From positions 52,116 through 116,115 of the forward strand of contig CANPYI010000003.1 of the NCBI GenBank assembly GCA_947588355.1: a stretch of DNA of 64,000 nucleotides, in the 5' to 3' direction. This document shows positions 44,159 to 53,918 of the stretch, piece by piece. Source of the stretch: an uncultured Clostridia bacterium. Its GTDB lineage: Bacteria > Bacillota > Clostridia > Christensenellales > UBA1242. Position 1 is the first letter of the stretch. Every line of letters starts with the position of its first letter. Made by a program: the position numbers and the translations under genes. The notes beneath the pieces were generated by a model that saw nothing but the letters and a program-made list of their open reading frames with translations, ran no database searches and had not been told where the DNA came from.

Positions 44159-45346
44159 TCATTTTCTTAAGATATCACCTGTTTTAAGCAAATATTTGCA
44201 AGGTACTATCACTCTTTCTTGAACAACCTTTGCACTGTCGACATCTTCACCGCGAGAATTGGTTATTTTTTTGATTGTCAACTTTTTGCCGAAATATTTT
44301 GTGTCCGGACTCAAAATTTCCAAAACATCTCCAACCGAAAATTTGTTGCGCATTTCAAGTTCCACCATTTTTCCATCGCCGTCTTTTGTGACAAGAGCCA
44401 TAAATTCACTTTCTTGCACCGGCATACTGTCCTCAACATATTGTTTGTCCTCATCACCATAATAAAAACCGGTGGTGTATCTTCGGTGGCTTGCCTTGTT
44501 CAATTCTTCACGCAACATTTTTGAAGGTTTTTTAGGCAAAATGTCAATTGCTTGTCTGTATGCATTGACAACTGTGGCAACATAATATGCACTCTTCATA
44601 CGGCCTTCAATTTTCACACTGTTCACGCCTATGTCTTTCAATTCTTGCAAATGTTCAAGCATATTCAAGTCTTTGGAGTTGAAAATATAACTGCCGCGTT
44701 CGTCCTCTTGCACTTCAAGTTCGTCATCACGACTGACTTCTCGCACCATATATTTCCATCTGCATGCTTGCACGCATTCGCCGTGATTACTGTCTCTGCC
44801 GGTCAAGTAATTTGAAAGCAAGCATCTGCCCGAATATGCCATACACATAGCACCATGCACAAACACCTCGATTTCAACCTTTTTAGGCACATTGTTTCGA
44901 ATTTGTGCAATCTCCTTTAATGAAAGTTCGCGTGCCAAAATAAGCCTTTTTGCGCCAAGTTCTGCCATAAGGTTGGCCGAATAGGAATTTATAATATTTG
45001 CTTGTGTGCTGACATGAACATTCAATTTTGGAGCGTGTTTTTTGACAAAAGAAAGCATTCCAATATCAGCCACAATCACGGCATCAACCTTTGCGGATAC
45101 AAGAAAATCAAGATATTCTTCCAAGCCCTCAAAATCTTTGTCTTTTGCGATAATATTGAGTGTTATGTACACTTTTTTCTTTGCCTTGTGAGCAATCTTC
45201 ACCGCATCCAAAATTTCGTTTTCGGTGAAATTGCCTGCAAAAGCACGCAAGCCATATTTTCCGCCCGCCAAATAAACAGCATCTGCACCAAAGTGCAAAG
45301 CGGTCATAAATTTTTCAAAATTGCCTGCTGGCGCCAAAAGTTCCAT
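44159..45346 (-). CDS. Peptidase U32-family tRNA hydroxylation protein
   Basis: A 395-residue U32 protein with the family signature EVFVHGAMCMAYSGRCLLSNYLTGRDSNHGEC, which includes the cysteines expected for an iron-sulfur cluster, then VREV and KIEGRMKS. Family members include TrhP, which makes 5-hydroxyuridine at tRNA position 34, and RlhA, which hydroxylates 23S rRNA. Together with the TrmR-like methyltransferase at 2.9 kb, a tRNA 5-methoxyuridine pathway is likely. Start has AGGAG. It follows tsaD and prfB in the same direction. Confidence 0.85.
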   Translation of the reverse strand: MELLAPAGNFEKFMTALHFGADAVYLAGGKYGLRAFAGNFTENEILDAVKIAHKAKKKVYITLNIIAKDKDFEGLEEYLDFLVSAKVDAVIVADIGMLSFVKKHAPKLNVHVSTQANIINSYSANLMAELGAKRLILARELSLKEIAQIRNNVPKKVEIEVFVHGAMCMAYSGRCLLSNYLTGRDSNHGECVQACRWKYMVREVSRDDELEVQEDERGSYIFNSKDLNMLEHLQELKDIGVNSVKIEGRMKSAYYVATVVNAYRQAIDILPKKPSKMLREELNKASHRRYTTGFYYGDEDKQYVEDSMPVQESEFMALVTKDGDGKMVELEMRNKFSVGDVLEILSPDTKYFGKKLTIKKITNSRGEDVDSAKVVQERVIVPCKYLLKTGDILRK

Positions 45347-45370
45347 CGTTTTTCTCCTAATAAATATTTT

Positions 45371-46435
45371 TCATGCGTCAATCCTCACTGTAGGCACGGC
45401 AGTAAGTGTAAGGTCTGCAAGTCCTTTGCCTGCGCGAATATAAAAATATGCAATCGAGCCAATCATGGCGGCATTGTCTGTGCAATAACGAAGGTTGGGT
45501 GCAAACATTTGAATGCCATTTTTTTCACAAGCCTGTGACAATCTTTCCCTCAATCTTGAATTTGCACCCACTCCGCCAGCAATTACAAGTTTTTGAGAGT
45601 TCAATTTTTGGCAGGCATGCATAGTTTTTCCAACCAACTCTTCGACCGCAAGTTCTTGAAACGAACAAGCGATATCTGCTTTTGGCACTTGCACATTTTT
45701 CTGCTGTAAATTGTGCACATAGTTTACAACGGCAGTTTTAAGTCCACTGAAAGAAAAATTTAAACTGTTTGGAAGCGGTGTATGATAGTTGAATTTGATA
45801 CATTTTTTTCCATTTTTGGCAAGTTTTTCTATGTTTGGCCCGCCAGGATATGACAGTCCAAGCACGCGTGCCACCTTGTCAAAACATTCACCCACACTGT
45901 CATCAACTGTACTTCCCAAAACTGAAAAATCGCAGTAATCACGCACATCAACAAGTGCGGTGTGTCCACCACTGACCATAAGGCACAAAAATGGTGGTTC
46001 AAGATCTTGATGAGAGATATAATTTGCACCAATATGTCCATGCACATGACTGACTGCAATTAAAGGCACTTTCAATGCATATGCAAGAGTTTTTGCAAAG
46101 TTTACGCCCACAAGCAAAGCCCCCACAAGCCCCGCACCATAGGTCACAGCAACCGCATCAACGTCATCAAGTGTCACTCCGCTTTCTGTCAAGGTCTCGT
46201 CCAAAACAGTAGTTATGTTTTTTATATGATTTCTTGAAGCCACTTCCGGCACCACTCCGCCAAATTTTTTGTGAATCTCTATTTGAGAGGAAACTGCGTT
46301 TGCAAGCACCTGGCGACCATTTTTAACCAACGCAATGGCAGTCTCATCACAAGAACTTTCCACAGAAAGAATAAGGACATCTTTTTTTGTCCTGAGGTTG
46401 TCAAATTTTTGCTTTGCTATTTCAAAATAGTCCAT
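45371..46435 (-). CDS. tsaD: tRNA t6A transferase TsaD
   Basis: The catalytic ASKHA subunit that transfers threonylcarbamoyl to tRNA A37. It shows SVESSCDETAIALV, the metal-binding HVHGH, the MVSGGHTALVDV segment, SLNFSFSGLKTAV, GGVGANSRLRE and the C-terminal DNAAMIG. Start at the ATG at 46435 is well placed after GAGG; a GTG two codons upstream is too close to that site. 354 residues, normal length. prfB ends 20 bases upstream, so the order is prfB, tsaD, then the U32 gene. Its partners tsaB and tsaE are about 43 kb away. Confidence 0.95.
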   Translation of the reverse strand: MDYFEIAKQKFDNLRTKKDVLILSVESSCDETAIALVKNGRQVLANAVSSQIEIHKKFGGVVPEVASRNHIKNITTVLDETLTESGVTLDDVDAVAVTYGAGLVGALLVGVNFAKTLAYALKVPLIAVSHVHGHIGANYISHQDLEPPFLCLMVSGGHTALVDVRDYCDFSVLGSTVDDSVGECFDKVARVLGLSYPGGPNIEKLAKNGKKCIKFNYHTPLPNSLNFSFSGLKTAVVNYVHNLQQKNVQVPKADIACSFQELAVEELVGKTMHACQKLNSQKLVIAGGVGANSRLRERLSQACEKNGIQMFAPNLRYCTDNAAMIGSIAYFYIRAGKGLADLTLTAVPTVRIDA

Positions 46436-46455
46436 TTTCACCTCTTTTTTGCAAA

Positions 46456-47563
46456 TTAACCCTTCACTGACGTCCTTTTCAGATATTCGTTTATAAAGTC
46501 TTGAATATCGCCGTTCATAACTGCCTGAATATCGCTTGTTTCAAAGTTTGTTCTATGGTCCTTGACCAAAGTGTAAGGACAAAAAACATATGAGCGAATC
46601 TGACTTCCCCACTCAATCTTTTTGACATCACCACGAATGCTGGCAAGTTTTTCCATTTCTTCCAATTCTTGCTTTTCCACTAATTTGGAATAAAGCATTT
46701 TCATTGCTGTTTCGCGGTTTTGCACTTGTGAACGTTCTGTCTGGCAAGCCACGATTATTCCAGACGGAATATGCGTAATGCGAATGGCACTTTCCGTTTT
46801 GTTGACATGTTGTCCGCCTGCACCGGAACTGCGGAAGGTGTCCACTTTCAAATCTTCTGGCCTTATGACTATATCTGGTGCGTCTTCAATTTCTGGCATA
46901 ACTTCAAGGCTGGCAAAACTTGTATGTCTTCGTGCGTTGGCGTCAAAGGGTGAAATTCTCACCAGCCTATGCACGCCCTTTTCCGCCTTCAAATATCCAT
47001 ACGCAAACTCGCCCGAAACAAGAAAGGATATCGACTTAAGTCCTGCCTCCTCGCCGTCAAGCACATCAAGCACTTTGATTTTGAAGCCATTCTTTTCGGC
47101 ATACATGCTGTACATTCGAAAAAGCATGTCGGTCCAATCTTGAGCCTCAGTTCCGCCTGCTCCAGCATGCAAAGTCAAAATGGCATTGTAGTTGTCATAT
47201 TTGCCGGAAAGCAAAGTTTCAAGTTTTGCCGATTCAATTTCTTTTTCAAGGTCAGAAAGTGTGGCACAAAGTTCGTCAAAAATGGATTGGTCGTCAACCT
47301 CTTGCAAAAGTTCGATGCTGGCATCACAATTGTCAATTTGCGTTTGCAGTTTTTTGACTTTGTCAATTTTATATTCGCATAATTTCACTTCCTTGCCGAC
47401 TTTGGAAACACGTTTTGCATCACCAAAAAAGCCGTCAGAAAGTTGTTCTTGCTTCAACTGTTCAAGTTGTTTTTCTTGCCCGTCCGGGTCAAAGACACTC
47501 CTTGATAAAAGCAAAATCTTCTTTCAAATTGCCAAGTTTTTCTTTTTGAACATCAATAATCAT
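46456..47563 (-). CDS. prfB: Peptide chain release factor 2, with programmed +1 frameshift
   Basis: Terminates translation at UGA and UAA. The gene starts with the ATG at 47563 (GGGAG upstream). Codon 25 is an in-frame TGA (47489-47491) preceded by AGGAG TGT CTT, followed by C: the classical site where ribosomes shift +1 from CTT TGA to TTT GAC, a slip controlled by RF2 level. After the shift the frame continues to a 368-residue protein with the SPF recognition motif (RISPFD), the GGQ motif (GAGGQHVNK) and the C-terminal ARRHTSFASLEV. Autoregulated frameshifting is conserved in most bacteria. Confidence 0.95.
47489..47505 (-). promoter_or_regulatory. Programmed +1 frameshift site of prfB
   Basis: Minus strand: internal AGGAG, three bases, CTT TGA C. 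The spacing is as in the known prfB shift site, and the downstream frame is open and homologous only after the +1 shift. Confidence 0.92.
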
Positions 47564-47624
47564 AAAAAATCTCCCTAAAAAATATAAGAAGATTTTAGCA
47601 CAAACTTAAACAAAAGTAAAGCAA

Positions 47625-48932
47625 TTATTCCTCCACTTTTTCAATAGTTTCGGTCAAATGCGCATTTCGAAATTCTTCGTCTTGTTTTATGAGTGCTTTT
47701 TCCAGCCAGATAAGTGAAAGCCCATAGCAAACATACAAAAGGCAAACAGCACCAAGAGCAATTTTCAAAAACAAAGTTCCCCCGCCCAAAAGTCCGTCAA
47801 ACACGCCCGCCAAAACCAACAAAACAGAACCTAAAACACGTCCAAGCCCCAAGAAAAATTCCGAAAGTGCGTTGCTTTCCAAAATGTGAGAATGCAGCGA
47901 CAAAACTCTGACAACACCTGCCTTGCGGCTGTCAGAAATGGACATCAAAATCACATTCAAAATGGCGTAAAAGCCGTAAAAAAGCAAAATAGTGACTCTG
48001 TTTGTGGCAGTGAGGATTGCAACAACTGTGCAAGAAACAAGAGCGATTGTTGGAGCGATAAATGCGACCGAACGTTTTTTACGATAATATTTCAGATAAA
48101 ATGCCATCGTCAGCAAAGAACAAGCAGTGAAAATTGATTGAAACATTCCAAGACTTGCGTTTGAACGAAAGGTACTTATCACCAAAATAGTGACAAGCGT
48201 GGTGAAGCAATCATAGGAAGCTCCGCGGAAAAAGTTTTGCACATAAACAAGCCAAAGTGCTTTTGTCTGTTTGCGGTTTTGCCACATATAGTTTGTAAAT
48301 TGTGGCAGATTAAACTGCATACTTATTGATTTTTTCGGTCGAATTAAGAATGAAAAGATTATCAAAAGCGCCGCAATGCCAAACATAATATAAGTAACTA
48401 TAGAAAAGTCTATATCTGCCACAAGTCCAAGCGAAATAGGAAAAATTATGTACACCGCCTGGAACATTATTTTTTTGACGGCAAAAAATTTGACTTGATG
48501 TTTGCTGGAAATTGTCGCGGAGGTCAAACAATTGTATCCCGACGAGAAAAATCCCCATGCCAAGCCATAGATTGTGGCAATAAGAGGGACAAAAGTCATC
48601 AAATTATCTTGCAAGAAATACACCAAAAGCACAACTGCAGCAAGCAAAATTGCACCTATGGAAACAAAGATGCTTTTATTGATTTTTCTTAAGATGTGCC
48701 CGTTTATCAAGTATGAAAAGATAATACACAAATAATCTATGGCATAAAAAGCGCCAATAGTGATTATTTGATGCGACATGTTCACTCTTTCAGCACTTAA
48801 ATCAGCAGTATTTAAAATTTTTGACACAAAGAAAAGGTCAATAAAAATGCAAATAACGGCCTGAAGACAGTCGCAAGCAATAATAGAAATTCCGCTGAGA
48901 TTAAACACTCCATTCTTACTTTTGTTTGCCAT
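47625..48932 (-). CDS. Major facilitator superfamily transporter
   Basis: A 435-residue protein with about twelve membrane segments and a central cytoplasmic loop (RPKKSISMQFNLPQFTNYMWQNRKQT). It lacks motifs that would name a substrate. Its start at 48932 has GAGG upstream and overlaps the end of the Ca-ATPase gene by 17 bases, so both are translated from one mRNA. The C-terminus is polar (QDEEFRNAHLTETIEKVEE). Substrate not inferable; physical linkage to the P-type ATPase hints at an ion or stress function. Confidence 0.8.
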   Translation of the reverse strand: MANKSKNGVFNLSGISIIACDCLQAVICIFIDLFFVSKILNTADLSAERVNMSHQIITIGAFYAIDYLCIIFSYLINGHILRKINKSIFVSIGAILLAAVVLLVYFLQDNLMTFVPLIATIYGLAWGFFSSGYNCLTSATISSKHQVKFFAVKKIMFQAVYIIFPISLGLVADIDFSIVTYIMFGIAALLIIFSFLIRPKKSISMQFNLPQFTNYMWQNRKQTKALWLVYVQNFFRGASYDCFTTLVTILVISTFRSNASLGMFQSIFTACSLLTMAFYLKYYRKKRSVAFIAPTIALVSCTVVAILTATNRVTILLFYGFYAILNVILMSISDSRKAGVVRVLSLHSHILESNALSEFFLGLGRVLGSVLLVLAGVFDGLLGGGTLFLKIALGAVCLLYVCYGLSLIWLEKALIKQDEEFRNAHLTETIEKVEE

Positions 48933-51684
48933 GTTTTTTCCTCTTATGTGAAAATCTGATAAAAAATTTTACAATTTCAAAATAAGGAATAATAAGTGCC
49001 GCCGTTCCGACAGAAAGCAGCCACTGCCACCAATTGAGTGTTGTGACACCCAATGCCGTTTGCACCGGTCCAAGAGGAAGTGCAATAAGTGCAATTGTCA
49101 AAAGTGCAGAGCCAACAAAAGCCAGATTCAGCCATTTGTTGTCAAACATTCTTCGACTGAACAATGTTTCCGTTTGACTTTTAAGGTTAAGACAATGAAA
49201 CTGCTCGGCAAGGCAAAGATAGACAAAACATATTGTGGTCACAACAACAGGATCAACATGATAAACATAAGTCAAAACAGAAAAAAGTGTCAGCATGACA
49301 GAGGAAACAAAAATTGCAGAAAGAATGATATGAAGTCCGGCGTCACCCTTAAACAAACTTCCCGAATTTTTTGTAGGTTTTCGCTTCATAATGTTGTTTT
49401 CTGCCTTTTCAAAACCTAGAGCAAGCCCCAGGAAAGTGTCGGAAACAAAGTTTATCCAAAGCAAAAGTGCTGGCGTGAAAAATGTGCCTTCATGAGGCAA
49501 AAACAAATAAATAACCGTCAAAACAATAAGTTCTGCAATGCCTGTGCCAAGAAGGAAAATCAAAATCTTTAAGATTGTGTCATAAATTCTGCGACCCTCC
49601 TTGACGGCACCAACAATAGTTGCAAAATTGTCATCGGTCAAAATCATATCAGCAGCCTCTTTTGTGACGTCTGTGCCTGTGATGCCCATGCCAACACCAA
49701 TATCTGCTGCCTTGATGCTTGGAGCATCGTTGACTCCATCGCCGGTCATAGCCACAATTTTGTCTTTCTTTTTCAAGGCCTTGACAATCTTGACCTTATG
49801 TTCTGGGGAAACGCGTGCATAAACACGATATTTTTCCACAACTTCGCAAAACTTTTCGTCAGGAATTTGGTCAAGTTCTCTGCCAGTGATCACCGCGTCC
49901 TCACTTTTGCAAATCCCAAGTTCGCTGGCAATAGCAAATGCAGTGTCCTTGTGGTCGCCCGTGATCATTATTGTGGTGATGCCCGCTTGCTTGCAGGTCT
50001 CGATAGCATCTTTCACTTCTTCACGAGGAGGGTCAATCATTCCAACAAGTCCCAAAAAACAAAGGTCAAATTCGGTGTTTTGAGATGTAGGTTTTCCGAT
50101 TTTGTCCACCGTTTTAAAAGCAAATGCCAAATTACGCAGTGCCTTTGAAGCAAATTCGCTGTTTTTTTGCAAAATTTTTTCTTTGTCTTCCGCCGTCATG
50201 CGCCTGATTTTTCCATTTTCAAGCACACGATTGCAGCAGTTTAAAATGCTGTCAACAGCGCCCTTTGTGTAAGCCACTGTTTTTTGCTCAACATCATTAA
50301 AGGTGGACATCATTTTCCTTTCACTGTCAAAAGGAATTTCGTTCACGCGCTTAAATTTCCCTTCCAAATTTTCTTTGTTGAAGCCCATTTTGTAGCCATA
50401 GTGGACAAGGGCAATCTCTGTTGGATCACCAATGCTTTCCAATTTTCCATCTTCAAAACGTACTTTTGTGTCGTTGCACAAAAGCATACATCTCAAAAGT
50501 TCGGCAACATTTCTGTCGTCAGCAAATTCATTTTCCTTTTCCACTTGGTCAAGTGTCATAATGCTTTCCACAGCATTTCCTTGAACAATTTCTTCTTTTT
50601 GTTGGCTGTTTAATTCTTCGCAATGTTCTCCAAAAAAGAAAATTCTTTTCACTGTCATTTTGTTGAGCGTCAAAGTGCCTGTTTTGTCCGAACAAATCAC
50701 CTCAGTACTTCCCAAAGTTTCAACTGCAGGCAAAGTTTTGACGATTGCGCGCTGTTCGCTCATTCTTTTCACGCCCATGCTCAGTGTGACGGTGTTGCAG
50801 GCAGGCAAGCCCTCTGGCACGGCACAAACCGCGATTGCTATTGCCATCGAAAATGCCGAGAACCACGAATTTCCGGTGCAAACTTGCACAATAAAAACAG
50901 CAAGGCAAACAATCAGCACAATTGCGGTGATAATCACGCTTGTTTTTTTGATACGTTTTGTCAGCGGTGTGATAGTGTTGTCCATTTCAGAAAGTGCCGA
51001 GGCAATTTTGCCCATTTCCGTTTGCATTCCAGTGGCAACAACAACTCCGGCACCTCGGCCGTAGGTGCAAACACTGCCCATAAATGCCATGTTCACTCTG
51101 TCGCCCAAAACAGCCCCGTCAGAAAGAGTTGTTGTGCAATCCTTTTCAACTGCAACGCTTTCACCCGTCAAAGCGCTTTCCTCAATTTTGAGCGAATTTG
51201 TTTCAATAAGTCGCAGATCTGCCGGAACAATATCGCCCGCATCTAAAACCACAATATCGCCAACAACAAGTTCTTCACTTTTTATCCGACAAGACCTGCC
51301 ATTTCGCAGCACTTTGCAAAAAGGCTTTGTCATATTTTTAAGGGCGTCCATTGCTTTTTCACTTTTTCTTTCTTGCAAAAAGCCAATGATGGCATTAAAA
51401 ATCACCACAAACAAAATAATTCCTGCATCAATAAACTCGCTGTAAGATCCTTCAACGCAGCCAATGATCACACTGACAATGCAAGAAATTATCAAAACAA
51501 TAATCAAAATATCTTTAAATTGTTCCAGAAACTTTACAAAAGGGGATTTTTTCTTTTTTTCCGCCAAAAGATTTTTGCCATTTGCTTCCAGCCTTTTTTT
51601 TGCTTCCGAACTTGATATTCCATTCAAAGAAGTGTTTGTTTCTTTCAAGGTCTGCTCAATCGATTTTGTATAAGCCTTTTCCAT
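48916..51684 (-). CDS. P-type (P2-like) cation ATPase, Ca-type
   Basis: A 922-residue P-type ATPase that moves cations, probably Ca2+, out of the cell. It has the cation-transporter N-domain, LTGESVAVEK, the phosphorylation motif SDKTGTLT, a nucleotide site (TGDGVNDAPSIKAADIGVGMG) and a C-terminal six-segment domain. Type IIA motifs such as VPEGLP are seen. Start chosen at the ATG at 51684: the -10 box TATAAT ends seven bases before it and there is no ribosome site, so the mRNA is probably leaderless; an upstream in-frame ATG would precede the transcription start. Followed by the MFS gene. Confidence 0.92.
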   Translation of the reverse strand: MEKAYTKSIEQTLKETNTSLNGISSSEAKKRLEANGKNLLAEKKKKSPFVKFLEQFKDILIIVLIISCIVSVIIGCVEGSYSEFIDAGIILFVVIFNAIIGFLQERKSEKAMDALKNMTKPFCKVLRNGRSCRIKSEELVVGDIVVLDAGDIVPADLRLIETNSLKIEESALTGESVAVEKDCTTTLSDGAVLGDRVNMAFMGSVCTYGRGAGVVVATGMQTEMGKIASALSEMDNTITPLTKRIKKTSVIITAIVLIVCLAVFIVQVCTGNSWFSAFSMAIAIAVCAVPEGLPACNTVTLSMGVKRMSEQRAIVKTLPAVETLGSTEVICSDKTGTLTLNKMTVKRIFFFGEHCEELNSQQKEEIVQGNAVESIMTLDQVEKENEFADDRNVAELLRCMLLCNDTKVRFEDGKLESIGDPTEIALVHYGYKMGFNKENLEGKFKRVNEIPFDSERKMMSTFNDVEQKTVAYTKGAVDSILNCCNRVLENGKIRRMTAEDKEKILQKNSEFASKALRNLAFAFKTVDKIGKPTSQNTEFDLCFLGLVGMIDPPREEVKDAIETCKQAGITTIMITGDHKDTAFAIASELGICKSEDAVITGRELDQIPDEKFCEVVEKYRVYARVSPEHKVKIVKALKKKDKIVAMTGDGVNDAPSIKAADIGVGMGITGTDVTKEAADMILTDDNFATIVGAVKEGRRIYDTILKILIFLLGTGIAELIVLTVIYLFLPHEGTFFTPALLLWINFVSDTFLGLALGFEKAENNIMKRKPTKNSGSLFKGDAGLHIILSAIFVSSVMLTLFSVLTYVYHVDPVVVTTICFVYLCLAEQFHCLNLKSQTETLFSRRMFDNKWLNLAFVGSALLTIALIALPLGPVQTALGVTTLNWWQWLLSVGTAALIIPYFEIVKFFIRFSHKRKKHGKQK

Positions 51685-51691
51685 ATTTTTT

Positions 51692-51719
51692 ATTATAACA
51701 AAAGATTTACACAATACAA
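51692..51719 (-). promoter_or_regulatory. Promoter of P-type ATPase, probably leaderless
   Basis: Minus strand: -35 TTGTAT (51714-51719), 16-bp spacer, perfect -10 TATAAT (51692-51697). Start codon seven bases after the -10 box. Confidence 0.6.
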
Positions 51720-51758
51720 AGAAAAAAATAAAAAAAACAAAAAGTTGCCTTAAACATC

Positions 51759-51787
51759 TTGATTTTTCAACTATTTTGAGTTATTAT
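51759..51787 (+). promoter_or_regulatory. Promoter of PIN-domain gene
   Basis: -35 TTGATT (51759-51764), 17-bp spacer, -10 TATTAT (51782-51787), followed by AGAGGAG and the ATG at 51824. Confidence 0.6.
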
Positions 51788-51823
51788 AAACAAAACATAA
51801 CATAAGAGGAGTTTCAGTTTTTT

Positions 51824-52630
51824 ATGTCGAAGAAAAAAAATCTCAACACACATAAAGGAAAAGCGGTAAAGGACAAGATTCACAGGTACAACCCACCTGT
51901 AAGGGCAAAATTTAAAGTGCGGGGGGGGGATTTTTCGTACTTTGCAGTTGACACAAATATAATTTTGCATTTCATCAACGTTTTTGAAGGCAGAAATGCC
52001 TTAAACACTCGTGTGTACAGCAATCTTTTTAAACTTGTTGACAACAACATTTTTGGAAGTGGCGGAAGGATAAATCGAAAGGGCAAATTTGTTATGTTGC
52101 TTCTTCCTGCAGTTTTGGAAGAACTTAAAGACAAATTTGGAAACATTCACCCAATGATCAAAGAATTCATAGAAGATCGCATGCTTATTGTTGGAATAAA
52201 AGATGAAAAATGTGCCGAATTCAACGAAAAAGTGCAAAAAATAATGCAGTGCTACAAGAAACAAGGCTTGTTTTTGGAGAAAAATGGAAAAGTTGGAACA
52301 GACGGCAAAATAATGGCTCAAGCCGCCGTGCTGAACTTGGATATCTTGACACAAGATCACCATTTTGGAGTGTATGAAACCGGGAAAGAAAAAATCGAAC
52401 TGATGAAAAGTATTCACAAATCTGTGGTCGATCTGAAGCCAACCAACCCACAAGCACAGCCACAAGACTTAAACACATTTTTCACTTTCTATCACCAAGG
52501 AAAACCTGTTGCGCAAATTGAAAACAAGATTTATTTGTCCGACAACACTTTAAAAACACTGAATGACTTAAAATTTATCGGTCAAAACCCACGTGCAAGG
52601 CTCAGTTCTCAGCCAAGTTACACAATGTAA
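51824..52630 (+). CDS. PIN-domain protein with internal G9 tract
   Basis: A 268-residue protein. From about residue 40 it has PIN features: FAVDTNIILHFI (first acidic site), LLPAVLEELKDK (second), and GTDGKIMAQAAVLNLDILTQDHHF (last acidic pair). PIN domains are Mg-dependent ribonucleases, often toxins or RNA-processing enzymes. The N-terminus is basic, and the C-terminal about 70 residues are polar with no known motif. Codons 33-35 lie in a run of nine G (51921-51929), unusual for this AT-rich genome and prone to slippage. There is no antitoxin gene next to it. Transcribed divergently from the ATPase. Confidence 0.75.
   Translation: MSKKKNLNTHKGKAVKDKIHRYNPPVRAKFKVRGGDFSYFAVDTNIILHFINVFEGRNALNTRVYSNLFKLVDNNIFGSGGRINRKGKFVMLLLPAVLEELKDKFGNIHPMIKEFIEDRMLIVGIKDEKCAEFNEKVQKIMQCYKKQGLFLEKNGKVGTDGKIMAQAAVLNLDILTQDHHFGVYETGKEKIELMKSIHKSVVDLKPTNPQAQPQDLNTFFTFYHQGKPVAQIENKIYLSDNTLKTLNDLKFIGQNPRARLSSQPSYTM
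51921..51929 (+). repeat. Homopolymeric G9 tract in the PIN gene
   Basis: Nine consecutive G within codons reading CGG GGG GGG GAT. A change of one base would shift the frame near the start of the PIN domain. Confidence 0.85.
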
Positions 52631-52659
52631 AAAAACTATGCCACATGCATAGTTTTTTT
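52629..52659. terminator. Terminator after the PIN gene
   Basis: 13-bp perfect stem (52629-52641 with 52647-52659), 5-nt loop, with A run and T run. Confidence 0.85.
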
Positions 52660-52681
52660 TGATCTTTGTCCAACTTTTCTT

Positions 52682-52712
52682 AAAAAAATCGCACAATTTG
52701 TGCGACTTTTTT
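52682..52712 (-). terminator. Terminator of the coiled-coil membrane protein gene
   Basis: TCGCAC paired with GTGCGA, loop of five, with flanking A and T runs; minus-strand T run of seven follows. Confidence 0.8.
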
Positions 52713-53868
52713 ATTCTTCTTCTGATTCAAGTTTTGCGATTTCTGACTTGTAGTATTCAACGTCCGCTTTAAGTTCTTCATTACGCTGACTTAAAACGCC
52801 ATACATTTTTTCCAAAAGTGGATATCTTTCTTCATTTTCTTTCATCACTTCTTCACAGTGCTGAACGGAAAGTTTAAGTCCGTCCAAATGATCCAAATCT
52901 TCTGAAAGTTTTTTCGCCTTTTCTTCGTCGATATCTGCAAAGTTGTTTACGCCATAAAGCAACACTTTTTGTCTTGCAACAAGGGCTTCCTTTCTGCGAA
53001 GTTTCTTTTGGTCACGTTCATAAGCAGTCCAGATTTTACGCAATGGAATATATTCTTTTTTGCATTGTTTAAACTCTTTTTCAGTTTTTGCCAAACGTTT
53101 TTCTGCGGCTTCAAGTCTTTCTTTCAATTCTTCCAAAGACAAAACACCGTTTGTCACAACAGGTTTTTCAACAGTTTGAGTTGCAGCAAGTGCCTTCTTG
53201 GCTTCTTCAAGTTCTTTGACCATAGCCTCATATCTTTGTTTTTCAGCATTCAAAGCACTGCGCTCTTCTTCAAGTTGATCAACTTGCTCTTCCTTGACTT
53301 CCTCTGCAGGCTGTTGTTCTTCAGCGGTCTGTTCCTCTTCTTTTGAAACTTCCTCAGTTTCTGAGGTTTCTTGTTCGTCTGATTCTTCTTCAGATTCATT
53401 TTCAGACTCATCTTCGTCAGACATCTCTTCCTGCATTCTGCGAATAAGTTCTTGTCTGCGAGCCTCAAGATATGCTCTTCTTTCAGCATTCAAGCGTTCT
53501 TCCTCAGAAGATTCTTCTTCGGCCTGAGATTTTTCTTCTTCCGCTTTTTGTTCGTCAACTTCAGTGATAGGCAATTCTTCTTGTTGTTCTGTTTTTTGTT
53601 CTTCAGTTTCTTCTTTTTGCTCAGGAGCTTTTTCAAGGTTGTCCAAATCCACAACAACCAAACCGTCACTTTCCTCTTTTACAGGAGAAGGTCCAAAGTC
53701 TGGTTGAGTTTTTTCAACATCTTTTGATTTTTTGGATAAAGAAGAAACAGCCTCCCACAAAAAGTAAACAACAAGCGAGCCGGCAAGCACAACTGCAAGC
53801 ACAATAAAGATTGTAAGGATCAAGGAATCCAAACTTCCAACAGTTGCGCCCAAAAGAGATTTAAACAT
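52711..53868 (-). CDS. Membrane-anchored acidic coiled-coil protein
   Basis: A 385-residue protein with a single membrane segment at about 12-38 (SLDSLILTIFIVLAVVLAGSLVVYFLW) and then a very Glu-rich region (about 55-200) followed by a coiled coil with basic and acidic heptads (about 205-385). No enzymatic motif. The start at 53868 follows AGGAAGG; an in-frame upstream ATG at 53910 is less well placed. The organisation suggests a scaffold or structural protein. It is just downstream of the ssrA gene in the same direction. Confidence 0.7.
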   Translation of the reverse strand: MFKSLLGATVGSLDSLILTIFIVLAVVLAGSLVVYFLWEAVSSLSKKSKDVEKTQPDFGPSPVKEESDGLVVVDLDNLEKAPEQKEETEEQKTEQQEELPITEVDEQKAEEEKSQAEEESSEEERLNAERRAYLEARRQELIRRMQEEMSDEDESENESEEESDEQETSETEEVSKEEEQTAEEQQPAEEVKEEQVDQLEEERSALNAEKQRYEAMVKELEEAKKALAATQTVEKPVVTNGVLSLEELKERLEAAEKRLAKTEKEFKQCKKEYIPLRKIWTAYERDQKKLRRKEALVARQKVLLYGVNNFADIDEEKAKKLSEDLDHLDGLKLSVQHCEEVMKENEERYPLLEKMYGVLSQRNEELKADVEYYKSEIAKLESEEE

Positions 53869-53918
53869 AGCAAACACCTTCCTTTTTCGTGGTTTTGAAG
53901 TATCAAACATCAGACTTG

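Noticed and set aside
51824..52630. PIN gene as the toxin of a toxin-antitoxin pair
   Set aside because: No small antitoxin gene is next to it; both neighbours are divergent or converging housekeeping genes.
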